DNA from: JAAYCI01 sp964370295
GTDB taxonomy: Bacteria > Bacillota > Clostridia > Oscillospirales > Ruminococcaceae
Assembly: GCA_964370295.1 (NCBI GenBank)
Contig: CAYJIR010000034.1
Coordinates: 1 to 23,457, forward strand
Direction of reading: 5' to 3'
DNA: 23,457 nt
Below are positions 7,088 to 15,000 of this stretch, piece after piece; the first letter of the stretch is position 1, and each line of letters starts with the position of its first letter. A program made the translations under genes and the position numbers. Below the pieces are notes generated by a model. The model did no database searches. It had not been told where the DNA came from and saw only the letters and a program-made list of their open reading frames with translations.

Positions 7088-10000
7088 GTGAAAAAAATTT
7101 CTAAAAAACAAAAGCAAATATTTTGTGGGTTGGTTGCAGCTTTGTTGCTTATAACGGTGGTTATATCTATTCCAAGCGGTCAATATTCACAGGTGGAAAT
7201 TAGTGATCAAAGCATGCCGCTGGGCAATTATTCGCAGGAGCAAGAAGCAGAAATTGCCCAAAAGCAAGAGGCGTTAAACGAAGCCAATGATAAATTAGCC
7301 TTGGCAAAGCAGGCAGAAGAAGAGGCGAGGCTTGCTTTAACGGCAGCACAAACGGCGGTTGCATCTGCCGATAGTGGTTTAATAATTGCTGAAACCATAA
7401 AAACAACGGCAGAAAGTGCTGCTACTACCGCAAGTGCTGCGGCCGCAGCTGCACCCGATGATGAAGCTTTGGCCTTGGCGGCAAGTGCTGCGCAAACAAC
7501 ATTGGAAACAGCCAATGCCGATTTCCTGGTAGCGCAAAATGTTTTGGAAGAGGCAGGAGCAGCCTTGCCACTGGCACAAGGAAATTTGGATACAGCAATA
7601 GAGGAAACGGCCGCTGCACAAGCAGAGGTTGATGCTGCGGCAGCTGCCCTTGAAGAGGCTGGCGGAACCCCTGAAGACGATTCTACAAACGATGCTGATA
7701 GCGATACAAACGAGGACAATAGCGTAGTAGAGGAAGACAGTAGCATCGCTGAAGAAGAGGGTGACGATACAGAGGACAGTAGTGAAGCTTTAGAGGAAGG
7801 TGCATTGGCCAGCCCGATGCTTATGATGGCTTCTGATTTGGAAGAAGATGCAGTAGAAACTCAGTATCAAGTGATTTTAAATGTTTTGAATAATAAGTTG
7901 TTGCAATATAACAATGCCACAAGCGATAATGCCTATATACAAGCAATTTCCACAGAATACAAAACACTCACACCGGAGCTAGAGCAGGACGAAGAAGGCA
8001 ATGTGACAGCGGTGACTGTAAGTGCTGAAGCTTTTGCCGAAGCAGGGATTCCTGTGGCTGCCGTAGGTTACTCTGATTTTATTGGCTGGAGTACCACCAT
8101 GGACTTGCAAGATACCGCGGTGATACCAACAAATGCCGTGTATAGTTTTGACATGAGCAGCGCAACCGAAAACGAAGAGGGTATTATCACCTTTAACTTG
8201 TATGCGAAATATGAAGAGATTGCACCCTCAGGTGTCACTTCTATACGTGCAAATGGCCAAGTCTACCAACCTTTGGCCTATCCTGCAAGTGATTTGGCCG
8301 CCACAGACAACCTGCCTGCGTCGGTGCTTTACGAGCCCATTCAAAGCGAATATTTAGAGGCACTGGACAGTGAGTCTGGCAGTTTGTATGGTCATAAAGA
8401 TGCTGCGTGGGAAAACTACGATGACGGCATTGGTAGCATTCAGTTCGATTTTATCATGGAACCGCAAACATATGATACCGACATTGTTATTGTACTAGAT
8501 AAATCCACCGGTATGCCAAGTGGCTATGTAAACAACGGCATCTCAAACTGGGCAGCAGCTGTGCAAGCCGTTAACAATTTGGCACAGGGGCTTATGGGCG
8601 AAGAAAATAGTGCAAACAATCGTGTGGCTTTGGTGCAGTTTTCTGGAAACACTGTAAATAGCTTTAATTTCCAAAACAACTGGTCTGATTTTGACAGTCG
8701 CTTTGTGGAAACAACACCCAGTGGCTGCAACTATTTCAGGGATGCCCAAGGCAATATGATACAAGACTATGGCACTGCGCCGGCAGGTGCAATAGAAAAT
8801 CCTGCAGGCGATGGTACCAATTACACCGTAGCACTCGAACAAGCACGTGTATTTGCTGAATCTAGAGGAGAAACAGACCGTGAACTTGTGGTGATGTTTG
8901 TTTCTGACGGTCGTCCCGAAGCGCTTGTGGGATATTCTAACCCGACACGAACAAGAGCTTGGACACAAACTTATGATGGTGTAGAATATCACTCCACTGT
9001 AATTTCGTCTTCCGAGGATGTGGCAAACCCCAGTGTGGTAGCGGCCAATGGACAAAGTGTCCTGGCAGGTTTCAGCCCCACTATCTACACCATTGGGCTT
9101 GGCACAGCCAGTAACGCAGATAGCTTGATTGCCTTATCCTCTCAAACGGGCGGTATTCACAACAGCATTGGCTGGGCACAGGAAAACGATATAGACAGCC
9201 TTAGCAATATTGCCGATACCATCTTTGGCGAAAGTGAATTGCTAACCGAAATGACCGATGCCATCATCACAGATGTGATTACTGAAGAGTTTTCTCTTCT
9301 AATTGATGAAGATTATCCGGTTACTTTGCAAAGAGCAAATGATGAACCAATCGTTTTAACAAGAACACAAGGTAGCGTGCCTTCTTTGAACGAATATTTG
9401 GTGGAAACGATAGACTATAACGGTGCCACACGCGAACAAATTGTGATAAATATAGGAACGGTTGATCGAGAGCTTTTAAGTGTGAAATTTTTTGTAAAAA
9501 CAAGTAGTGCCGATATTGTAAATGGCAATTATCCTACCAATGAAGAACATACCCTTACCTATAAAGAAAACGACGAGCCTAAAAGCAGAGATAACTTAGG
9601 TGAACCAGAATTAACGGTGGATAGTGGTGAACCTCCCTTTGTGTTGTTGCCAACTGTGCCACAAACAACACCTGAAGGACCTACTGAAGATACGCCGGAG
9701 GCCAATCAGGAAGAGCCTACGAGTGAAGCTACACCAGAAACCACGACACCTCAGCAAGAGACACAAGAGGTGGCTCCAACAGAAGCAGCTGCTGTTCCGG
9801 CAGCACCAGCCGCTGTTCCGGCAGCACCGGCTGCTGTACCGGCAGCACCGGCCGATTTTGCCATAGAGTTGCCCGGCGGCATTACATTGGAACTGCCAGA
9901 TGCCGTTGTACCTTTGGCCGCGGCCTTGGAAAATGCTTCCATTGAAATTGGAGATACAGTGGTTCCGCTTGCAAACTTTGGAGAAAGTTGGGCGCTCTTG

Positions 10001-10342
10001 AATTTACTGCTTACGGTGGCAACAGCTCTTGGTTCTTTAGCGCTACTTGTTGGATACTTTGTTCGCAAAAAAAGAGATGAGGCCGATAGTGAAGAAGATG
10101 AGAATCAGGAAGAAGAACCTGCGCGTTTAAAACGAAAAGGCCTTGCAAGACTTCTTAGCGTACCAGTGGCTCTTATCGCCGTGATTGTGTTTGTTTTAAC
10201 CGAAGATATGACCCTTCCTATGACCATTATGGACGAATGGACTTTATTGATGCTTCTTATTTTCGTTGGGCAAATGCTGCTTTGCATTGCTTCCCGCAAG
10301 AAGTTCGCGAAAGAAGACAATAAGCCTAAACATGCAGCCTAG
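7088..10342 (+). CDS. Large membrane-anchored vWA-domain surface protein
   Basis: A probable adhesin of 1084 residues. GTG 7088 is chosen because AAAAGGAAG precedes it and a typical KKISKKQKQ plus hydrophobic segment (11-28) follows. Order: TM/signal; Ala-rich heptad coiled coil (about 48-192); acidic Asp/Glu/Ser linker (194-240); a GYSDFIGWST...FNLYAKYE stretch (327-375) resembling an InlB-type repeat; a vWA domain (about 464-715); a beta-rich domain (about 725-846) with the TDVITEEF and NYPTNEEHTLTY patterns of Gram-positive pilus/adhesin proteins; a Pro/Thr/Glu linker with VPAAPAA repeats; and three C-terminal TM segments (about 968-991, 1022-1037, 1051-1067) split by an acidic then basic cytoplasmic stretch. 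The metal site reads DKSTG, so the last Ser of DxSxS is Gly475; Thr577 and Asp607 are present. There is no LPxTG, so anchoring is by membrane segments. The ligand is unknown. Confidence 0.85.
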   Translation: MKKISKKQKQIFCGLVAALLLITVVISIPSGQYSQVEISDQSMPLGNYSQEQEAEIAQKQEALNEANDKLALAKQAEEEARLALTAAQTAVASADSGLIIAETIKTTAESAATTASAAAAAAPDDEALALAASAAQTTLETANADFLVAQNVLEEAGAALPLAQGNLDTAIEETAAAQAEVDAAAAALEEAGGTPEDDSTNDADSDTNEDNSVVEEDSSIAEEEGDDTEDSSEALEEGALASPMLMMASDLEEDAVETQYQVILNVLNNKLLQYNNATSDNAYIQAISTEYKTLTPELEQDEEGNVTAVTVSAEAFAEAGIPVAAVGYSDFIGWSTTMDLQDTAVIPTNAVYSFDMSSATENEEGIITFNLYAKYEEIAPSGVTSIRANGQVYQPLAYPASDLAATDNLPASVLYEPIQSEYLEALDSESGSLYGHKDAAWENYDDGIGSIQFDFIMEPQTYDTDIVIVLDKSTGMPSGYVNNGISNWAAAVQAVNNLAQGLMGEENSANNRVALVQFSGNTVNSFNFQNNWSDFDSRFVETTPSGCNYFRDAQGNMIQDYGTAPAGAIENPAGDGTNYTVALEQARVFAESRGETDRELVVMFVSDGRPEALVGYSNPTRTRAWTQTYDGVEYHSTVISSSEDVANPSVVAANGQSVLAGFSPTIYTIGLGTASNADSLIALSSQTGGIHNSIGWAQENDIDSLSNIADTIFGESELLTEMTDAIITDVITEEFSLLIDEDYPVTLQRANDEPIVLTRTQGSVPSLNEYLVETIDYNGATREQIVINIGTVDRELLSVKFFVKTSSADIVNGNYPTNEEHTLTYKENDEPKSRDNLGEPELTVDSGEPPFVLLPTVPQTTPEGPTEDTPEANQEEPTSEATPETTTPQQETQEVAPTEAAAVPAAPAAVPAAPAAVPAAPADFAIELPGGITLELPDAVVPLAAALENASIEIGDTVVPLANFGESWALLNLLLTVATALGSLALLVGYFVRKKRDEADSEEDENQEEEPARLKRKGLARLLSVPVALIAVIVFVLTEDMTLPMTIMDEWTLLMLLIFVGQMLLCIASRKKFAKEDNKPKHAA
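9791..9853 (+). repeat. Three tandem 21-bp repeats encoding VPAAPAA
   Basis: Three adjacent 21-bp units (9791, 9812, 9833) differ at only a few positions and encode a Pro/Ala linker in the vWA protein. Near-identity at the DNA level suggests recent slippage and possible length variation between strains. Confidence 0.9.
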
Positions 10343-10412
10343 TGTTTTGCTTTAGTAGGCGAATGCGAATATAATTTTATATTGAAACAGGTGTTGTCAG
10401 AGTAAAGCTCCT

Positions 10413-10454
10413 AAAACAGATGCAGGGTGTAAAAAAATACCGGCATCTGTTTTT
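10413..10454 (+). terminator. Intrinsic terminator after the vWA gene
   Basis: AAAACAGATGC (10413-10423) pairs with GCATCTGTTTT (10443-10453). An inner GGTGT/ATACC stem closes on an A-rich loop, and a T-run (TTTTTG) follows. It lies 70 bp after the stop codon. Confidence 0.9.
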
Positions 10455-10488
10455 GTTTGAAAATAGCACTTACAACGTTTCGCGATGG

Positions 10489-10623
10489 CCATAAAAGTGC
10501 CAAAAACAGCACTTTTATGGGGCATATCTTGATGCACTTCACTGTGTTTTCGCCCCTTCAATGAAAAAACGAAAACAAAAGTGTAAGGTTTTTGTGTGAA
10601 AAACGGAAAATATCTTGCACTTT
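10489..10623 (+). other. Cluster of three adjacent hairpins, possible structured RNA or repeat element
   Basis: Hairpin 1: CCATAAAAGTGC (10489-10500) with GCACTTTTATGG (10509-10520), 12 bp perfect, 8-nt loop. Hairpin 2: TGTTTTCG (10545-10552) with CGAAAACA (10570-10577), 8 bp perfect. Hairpin 3: AAAGTGTAAG (10578-10587) with CTTGCACTTT (10614-10623), 10 pairs including one G-U, enclosing GTTTTT/AAAAAC. Hairpin 3 recurs at 13368-13413. The block fills the space between a terminator and the GGDEF-EAL gene; no strong promoter was found next to it. A 46-codon frame starting at GTG 10596 exists but looks incidental. The rest of 10624-10831 is AT-rich, with only the ribosome binding site AGAAGGGA near its end. 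Confidence 0.5.
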
Positions 10624-10831
10624 CCAAACAAAAAATTCATTTTTTTCTAAACAACGTATGTTTCGTGCTATTTATTTCTGCAACCTTTATAAAAAATAGC
10701 CTTGTTTCAGCCTTCGATTTCGTGACAAATAAGAAAGTTTGAATTTACCCTATTAATTTTCTAAGAAAAGTAGTAGAATTAAGAAAACAGTGCGATTTCG
10801 TGAAGATTAGTGGCAACAGAAGGGACTGTTT

Positions 10832-13033
10832 ATGAGCAAGAATCAAAATAAGAATGGCTTGATTTATGGCATTTTGCTGATCACTTTTTTTTCTGCCGGG
10901 ATACTGTTTATTTTGCTTCAATATGCTAATCGTGAGCTGGATAGAACCATCAATCAAAGCATAAAGAATGTTAGTCATGAACAACAAATGGAAATCAATT
11001 TGCAATTAGAAACGGCGGAAAACAGTCTTTTGAGCTTGGCAAACTCTATTTCTGAAATTGAAATGGATGACGAAGAGTCGCTACATTTTTTGTCGGAACA
11101 AAATCGATATAACCAATTTGAGAACATGTTTTATGTGGATATAGCGGGTATGGGACTTTCCGATGTAGGTGAGACGGTAGACCTTTCACATGTCATAGAT
11201 TTTTCTGGGATAGTAGAAAACAAAGTATCGGTTACAATGCCCTATAGCAGCGAGGTTTCGCAGAATGAAGTGATTGGTTTTCAGGCACCTTTAACCAATC
11301 AAAATGGTGTGTATGGGTTTCTTTATGGTGAATTCTCGCTAGATTATTTTGCTCAAAATTTAAGTGATGCGGATTTTCAAAATGGCTATTCTCTAATCTC
11401 TTATCCACAGGGGGGAGAGCTGTTTGTTTCCAATGAAAACTATATCCCATTTTCCGAACTCGCACCTTCTTTGGAACAAGCTGGGATTGCGCCCGAAGAT
11501 ATTTTGCAAGATTTTGAAGATGGGCAAGAGAGAGTTTTCTTCTTCAACTATCAAGGCAGAGAGTTGGTGGCGAGCTATGTGCCGCTGGCTTTTAATGATT
11601 GGTCTTTGGTGTTTGTGGGCGAAAAAAAATATATGGAAAGCGAGTTGCGCACACTGTCTATCGTGTTGATAGTGTCTGCGATGATTGTTTTTGTAGGTTT
11701 GATGTTGTTTGCGTTGTATTCTTGGAATGCGCGAAAGAAAGTGGAGTACGTGGCCTATTATGACGAGCTCACAGGGCTTGCAAACCTTAATAAGTTTAAA
11801 AAACATGTGTCTGAATATCTAAAAAAGAACCCAGATAAGCCATCGGTTGCCGTGAAAATGGATGTGGACAATTTTAAGGCCATTAACGAACTATATGGTT
11901 TTGAAACCGGGGACAAAGTGATTGTAGCCTTTGTGGGCACAGGCGAAAGAGCACGGCAGGTGGAACCAAGCTTTTTCTTGGCCCGTACGGGCGTGGACGA
12001 GTTTATGATGTTCTCTGCCAATGGGTTTTTAGAAAAATTGGGCGACTTAACCGAACAATATGAGGGGTATTTTAAAAAGCTGATTCCACAGCTAGAAAAA
12101 CATCATCTTTCATTTTGCTATGGTCGCTATTTTATCGAGCCGGGCGAAAATAATGTGAACGATATTGTATCCAAAACCAGTATGGCGCATAGCATTGCCA
12201 AATCAAAGCGAGACGGGCTGGTGTGGGATTATGATGAAGAATATAAAAAACGGTTACTAGTGCAAGCAGATTTGATCAATAAAGTGCACAATGCAATGAA
12301 AACCGGAGAAATTGTACCGTATCTTCAACCGAAAGTTGAGCTGAAAAGCCAAGATGTAGTGGGTGCAGAGGCCTTGGTGCGCTGGATTGAAAAAGACGGG
12401 AATATTATTTTTCCCGATTCATTTGTGCCTTTGTTTGAAAGCAACGGTTTTATTGTGGACATCGACAAACATATCCTACGCAGTGTTTGCCAAACACTGA
12501 AAAATTGGATGGAGGCAGGGCTTTGTGTTGTGCCGATTTCCGTGAATTTTTCTAGGCGTCACCTTGATAACCCAAGGCTTTTTGAGGACATAGTGGAAAT
12601 TGTTGATGGATACAATTTAGCGCATGAATTAATTGAAATAGAGTTTACAGAAACAGTGGTGGCGGAAAATGAGGCAAAGTCTGAAAAATTATTTTTAGAT
12701 TTGCAAAATGCCAATTTTAAAGTATCGATAGACGATTTCGGCACCGGTTACTCTTCTTTGGGAACATTGCGGAATTTTAGCGCAAATACACTTAAGTTGG
12801 ACAAGAGCTTTTTCGATGAGAGAGAAGGGAATGAAAAAAGCAATACGGTGATTGACGGAATCATCAAATTGGCGCATAGTATTAATATGCATGTTCTTGC
12901 AGAGGGAATTGAAGAAGAAACACAAGTGGAATTTCTTAAAACGGTTAATTGTGAAGCGGTGCAAGGTTATTTTTATTCAAGGCCATTGCCCATTGAGCAA
13001 TTCACAGAGAGTTTTATAAAGCGGGAAGAATAA
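10832..13033 (+). CDS. Membrane sensor with degenerate GGDEF and intact EAL domain (c-di-GMP phosphodiesterase)
   Basis: A 733-residue protein likely to degrade cyclic di-GMP in response to an external signal. TM1 (about 10-30) and TM2 (about 274-298) bracket an extracellular sensor of about 240 residues, probably Cache-like. The GGDEF domain (about 305-470) starts with YYDELTGLANLNKF, but its signature is GVDEF (387-391), so cyclase activity is doubtful and it may bind GTP only as a regulator. The EAL domain (about 485-730) keeps the expected catalytic residues: EAL (513-515), Asn572, Glu607, Asp634-Asp635 (DDFGTGYSSL), Lys655 and Glu691, plus QGYFYSRPLP. ATG 10832 follows AGAAGGGA. It stands alone, with a terminator about 230 bp downstream. 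The sensed ligand is unknown. Confidence 0.93.
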   Translation: MSKNQNKNGLIYGILLITFFSAGILFILLQYANRELDRTINQSIKNVSHEQQMEINLQLETAENSLLSLANSISEIEMDDEESLHFLSEQNRYNQFENMFYVDIAGMGLSDVGETVDLSHVIDFSGIVENKVSVTMPYSSEVSQNEVIGFQAPLTNQNGVYGFLYGEFSLDYFAQNLSDADFQNGYSLISYPQGGELFVSNENYIPFSELAPSLEQAGIAPEDILQDFEDGQERVFFFNYQGRELVASYVPLAFNDWSLVFVGEKKYMESELRTLSIVLIVSAMIVFVGLMLFALYSWNARKKVEYVAYYDELTGLANLNKFKKHVSEYLKKNPDKPSVAVKMDVDNFKAINELYGFETGDKVIVAFVGTGERARQVEPSFFLARTGVDEFMMFSANGFLEKLGDLTEQYEGYFKKLIPQLEKHHLSFCYGRYFIEPGENNVNDIVSKTSMAHSIAKSKRDGLVWDYDEEYKKRLLVQADLINKVHNAMKTGEIVPYLQPKVELKSQDVVGAEALVRWIEKDGNIIFPDSFVPLFESNGFIVDIDKHILRSVCQTLKNWMEAGLCVVPISVNFSRRHLDNPRLFEDIVEIVDGYNLAHELIEIEFTETVVAENEAKSEKLFLDLQNANFKVSIDDFGTGYSSLGTLRNFSANTLKLDKSFFDEREGNEKSNTVIDGIIKLAHSINMHVLAEGIEEETQVEFLKTVNCEAVQGYFYSRPLPIEQFTESFIKREE

Positions 13034-13259
13034 ATACTTAGCGGGAATGGAACTGCCAATGCGGTTGCATAGTAGAAATAGGCATTATGGTCTTACGGCT
13101 TAGATTCCTTGGCGGGCCGGTGTTGTAAAGCAGTTGTGTGATTTTGGAGTCGGCCTTTACATATGCCTATAAAATGTGGGATCGTTTTGTATAAACCATC
13201 TGATGATGCACAAAAACATTGCTTTGGTTAAAGCTTGTAAAGCACAATGATGTAAATGG

Positions 13260-13293
13260 AAACACCGTCCTTGCATAAAGAGACGGTGTTTTT
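13260..13293 (+). terminator. Intrinsic terminator downstream of the GGDEF-EAL gene
   Basis: AAACACCGTC (13260-13269) pairs with GACGGTGTTT (13282-13291), followed by TTTTT in total. It lies 226 bp after the stop codon. The stretch 13034-13259 between them has no convincing gene; it contains TTGTAAAGCA twice (about 13126 and 13235) and a weak TATAAA (13168), so a short transcript ending here is possible but unproven. Confidence 0.85.
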
Positions 13294-13312
13294 ACCAGTA
13301 AATAATGTCGGT

Positions 13313-13340
13313 TGAATAAATCTCTGCGAGGCTTTATTCA
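13313..13340. repeat. Hairpin upstream of the shared intergenic repeat
   Basis: TGAATAAA (13313-13320) and TTTATTCA (13333-13340) are perfect reverse complements with a 12-nt loop. A 10-bp palindrome AGTGGCCACT follows at 13358-13367, directly abutting the repeat at 13368. There is no T-run, so it is not a terminator. Confidence 0.5.
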
Positions 13341-13367
13341 GATCTACCGCAATAGGCAGTGGCCACT

Positions 13368-13413
13368 AAAGTGCAAGGTTTTTGTATGAAACCCGGTAAT
13401 CCATTTGCATTTT
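13368..13413 (+). repeat. Second copy of the intergenic hairpin repeat
   Basis: The first 24 bp match 10578-10601 with two differences, and similarity continues through CGG-AA to TTGCA. AAAGTGCAAG (13368-13377) pairs with TTTGCATTTT (13404-13413) using two G-U pairs. The inner stem is GGTTT/AAACC, shifted relative to copy one but still paired. A 32-codon frame from ATG 13386, with AAGG 7 nt upstream, overlaps it; I do not call it a gene. Confidence 0.6.
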
Positions 13414-13514
13414 TGTTTGTTCAGTGCATATTAAATTGTCGTGTTAATAAGAAGGCCCAGTGGTTCTACAGCAACGGGCGGTAAAGTAGCCAGGGAATAG
13501 AGGAGGAACTAGGT

Positions 13515-14156
13515 ATGGTGCAAGATGTGAAACAACCAAATCCCAATGTTATTCATCCTGTAGAAGGGTTCGACGCTGTAGTTTATGTGAAGCCAACAAT
13601 TCAAAATCCCAATATCATGGTAGGCGATTTCACTTATTTTGCAGACAATGACTTTGAAAACCATGTTACACATCATTACGATTTTTATGCCGACAAACTT
13701 ATCATTGGAAAGTTTTGTCAAATTGCCGCCGGCGTAAATTTTATCATGAATGGTGCAAATCATCAAATGAATGCAGTATCGACTTTTCCGTTTTATATTT
13801 TCGAAGGATGGCAGCAGGATGTTCCTTTGCTTTGTGAAATGCCATTAAAAGGAGACACTGTGATTGGAAACGATGTGTGGATAGGCCAGAACACGACTAT
13901 ACTTCCGGGGTCTAAAGTGGGGGATGGTGCCGTGATAGGGGCCAACAGTGTTTTGTCTGGTGAGGTACAGCCGTATACCATTGTGGCGGGAAACCCTGCA
14001 AAGCCGGTTCGCAAAAGATTGAGCGATGAATTGATAGAGCTTATGTTACAATTTAAATGGTGGGATAGGCCGATAGAAGAAGTGAACCGTTTAATACCGA
14101 TATTAACCAGCAGTGATATGGATATGGTGAAGGCCGAAATTATGCATAGATTATAA
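13515..14156 (+). CDS. Vat/CatB-like xenobiotic O-acetyltransferase (left-handed beta-helix)
   Basis: A 213-residue hexapeptide-repeat enzyme that should transfer acetyl from acetyl-CoA to a hydroxyl group. It follows the Vat streptogramin A acetyltransferase pattern closely in length and order: HPVEGFDAVVYVKPTI (14-29), an acidic NDFENHVTHHYDFY loop (45-58), KLIIGKFCQIAAGVNFIMNG (61-80) followed by ANHQM with the catalytic His83, then TVIGNDVWIGQNTTILPGSK (115-134), VAGNPAKPVRKR (157-168) and FKWWDRPIEEVN near the end. ATG 13515 has GAGGAGGAAC 8-10 nt before it. The nearest known relatives inactivate virginiamycin M/dalfopristin; related chromosomal XAT proteins act on other or unknown substrates, so resistance is only an inference. 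A small membrane protein gene follows 39 bp later and may share the transcript. Confidence 0.88.
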   Translation: MVQDVKQPNPNVIHPVEGFDAVVYVKPTIQNPNIMVGDFTYFADNDFENHVTHHYDFYADKLIIGKFCQIAAGVNFIMNGANHQMNAVSTFPFYIFEGWQQDVPLLCEMPLKGDTVIGNDVWIGQNTTILPGSKVGDGAVIGANSVLSGEVQPYTIVAGNPAKPVRKRLSDELIELMLQFKWWDRPIEEVNRLIPILTSSDMDMVKAEIMHRL

Positions 14157-14195
14157 TCTTGTGGTTTTTGTTTGATAAAGAGGAATTTACAGAGT

Positions 14196-14426
14196 ATGAA
14201 GTTAGAAAAAAAATTACAAATTGCCTTTTTATGTGTGGGTACGCTCACGGTTTTAGAATTTATCTTTGTTCGCGGGTTGTTTACTTGGTTAATGGCAGTG
14301 GGTGGTGTTTTGATGATAGGGGGGCTTAACATTCTTTTTGCTATAAAATGCAAAGAGTGGATACAAGCATGTATGTATCTTTTGTGCGTTTTAGCGCTTT
14401 GCATGGGCTATTATGTAGTAATATAA
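14196..14426 (+). CDS. Small membrane protein of unknown function
   Basis: 76 residues from ATG 14196, with AAGAGGAA about 11 nt upstream; an in-frame TTG at 14172 would add eight residues but has no ribosome binding site. Three hydrophobic segments (about 7-25, 27-45 and 51-73) separated by short charged turns (KCKEW) suggest a three-pass membrane protein. I do not recognise a family. It lies 39 bp after the acetyltransferase gene on the same strand with no terminator between, so it is probably co-transcribed. Confidence 0.6.
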   Translation: MKLEKKLQIAFLCVGTLTVLEFIFVRGLFTWLMAVGGVLMIGGLNILFAIKCKEWIQACMYLLCVLALCMGYYVVI

Positions 14427-14533
14427 TCCGGTTTTACAATTGTAAATCCTACTTTAAAAAGGCCCAAAAAGAGTTCCATTATAAATGGATAATCCCCCCA
14501 CTTGACATTTAAAACCGGTGGGTGTGGTACGAT

Positions 14534-14567
14534 AAAATTCCCGTGCCTATGTGGACGCGGGAATTTT
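14534..14567 (+). terminator. Terminator-like hairpin near the assembly gap
   Basis: AAAATTCCCG (14534-14543) and CGGGAATTTT (14558-14567) form a perfect 10-bp stem with a 14-nt loop. The T-tract is short (TTTTAAATT). It is the first hairpin after the acetyltransferase/membrane-protein pair. A TTGACA lies at 14502-14507 with TACGAT at 14528, but the 20-bp spacing is too long for a firm promoter call. Confidence 0.5.
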
Positions 14568-14632
14568 AAATTGGAGAGGAAAGAAAGGCTGCTGGAATAC
14601 ATAGATAGAGCCAAAACCATGGTACTGTCAAG

Positions 14633-14732
14633 NNNNNNNNNNNNNNNNNNNNNNNNNNNNNNNNNNNNNNNNNNNNNNNNNNNNNNNNNNNNNNNNNNNN
14701 NNNNNNNNNNNNNNNNNNNNNNNNNNNNNNNN
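14633..14732. other. Assembly gap of exactly 100 N with identical flanks
   Basis: Exactly 100 N, the usual placeholder for unknown length. Both contig ends carry the same 12-mer, GGTACTGTCAAG (14621-14632 and 14733-14744), in the same orientation. A reading frame enters the gap from the left (TTG 14571 onward: LERKERLLEYIDRAKTMVLS, resembling the start of a cytosolic protein but without a sound start codon). Another frame leaves it on the right and stops at 14837 (KNYAQNRMIEIFKTAVNRLG...). They need not be one gene. Confidence 0.9.
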
Positions 14733-15000
14733 GGTACTGTCAAGAATTATGCGCAAAATAGAATGATAGAAATTTTTAAAACAGCAGTTAACCGGCTAGG
14801 AACGCATCCACAGAAGTTTGCTCAAGATGTCGCTTAAAGGGCTTTGGGCGTTTTAGCTGCCAATTTCCCTTTTGACCTTGGTACTACTGAAAAAATGTTT
14901 CGACAGAAATGCACCGTACATCCTTGATGTTTCGCCCTAGGGATGCTTCGGCCGCGATTTCAAGTAGATTTAGGCATTTGTAGCCCATAATGAGTTTAGA

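Noticed and set aside
7228..7746. 172-codon minus-strand open frame, Ala/Ser-rich
   Set aside because: It is the antisense of the Ala-rich coiled coil of the vWA protein; codon bias of repeated GCA/GCT opens the opposite frame. No start signal of its own.
8543..9055. 170-codon minus-strand frame, Cys-rich
   Set aside because: Antisense of the vWA domain; no ribosome binding site and no family resemblance.
13386..13484. 32-codon frame (ATG AAA CCC...) with AAGG 7 nt upstream, as a leader peptide for the Vat-like gene
   Set aside because: The frame is set by the hairpin repeat; the equivalent frame in the other copy encodes a different peptide and length, so structure rather than peptide is conserved.
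14502..14837. Single 111-codon gene spanning the assembly gap
   Set aside because: Continuity depends entirely on 100 placeholder N; true length and frame are unknown.
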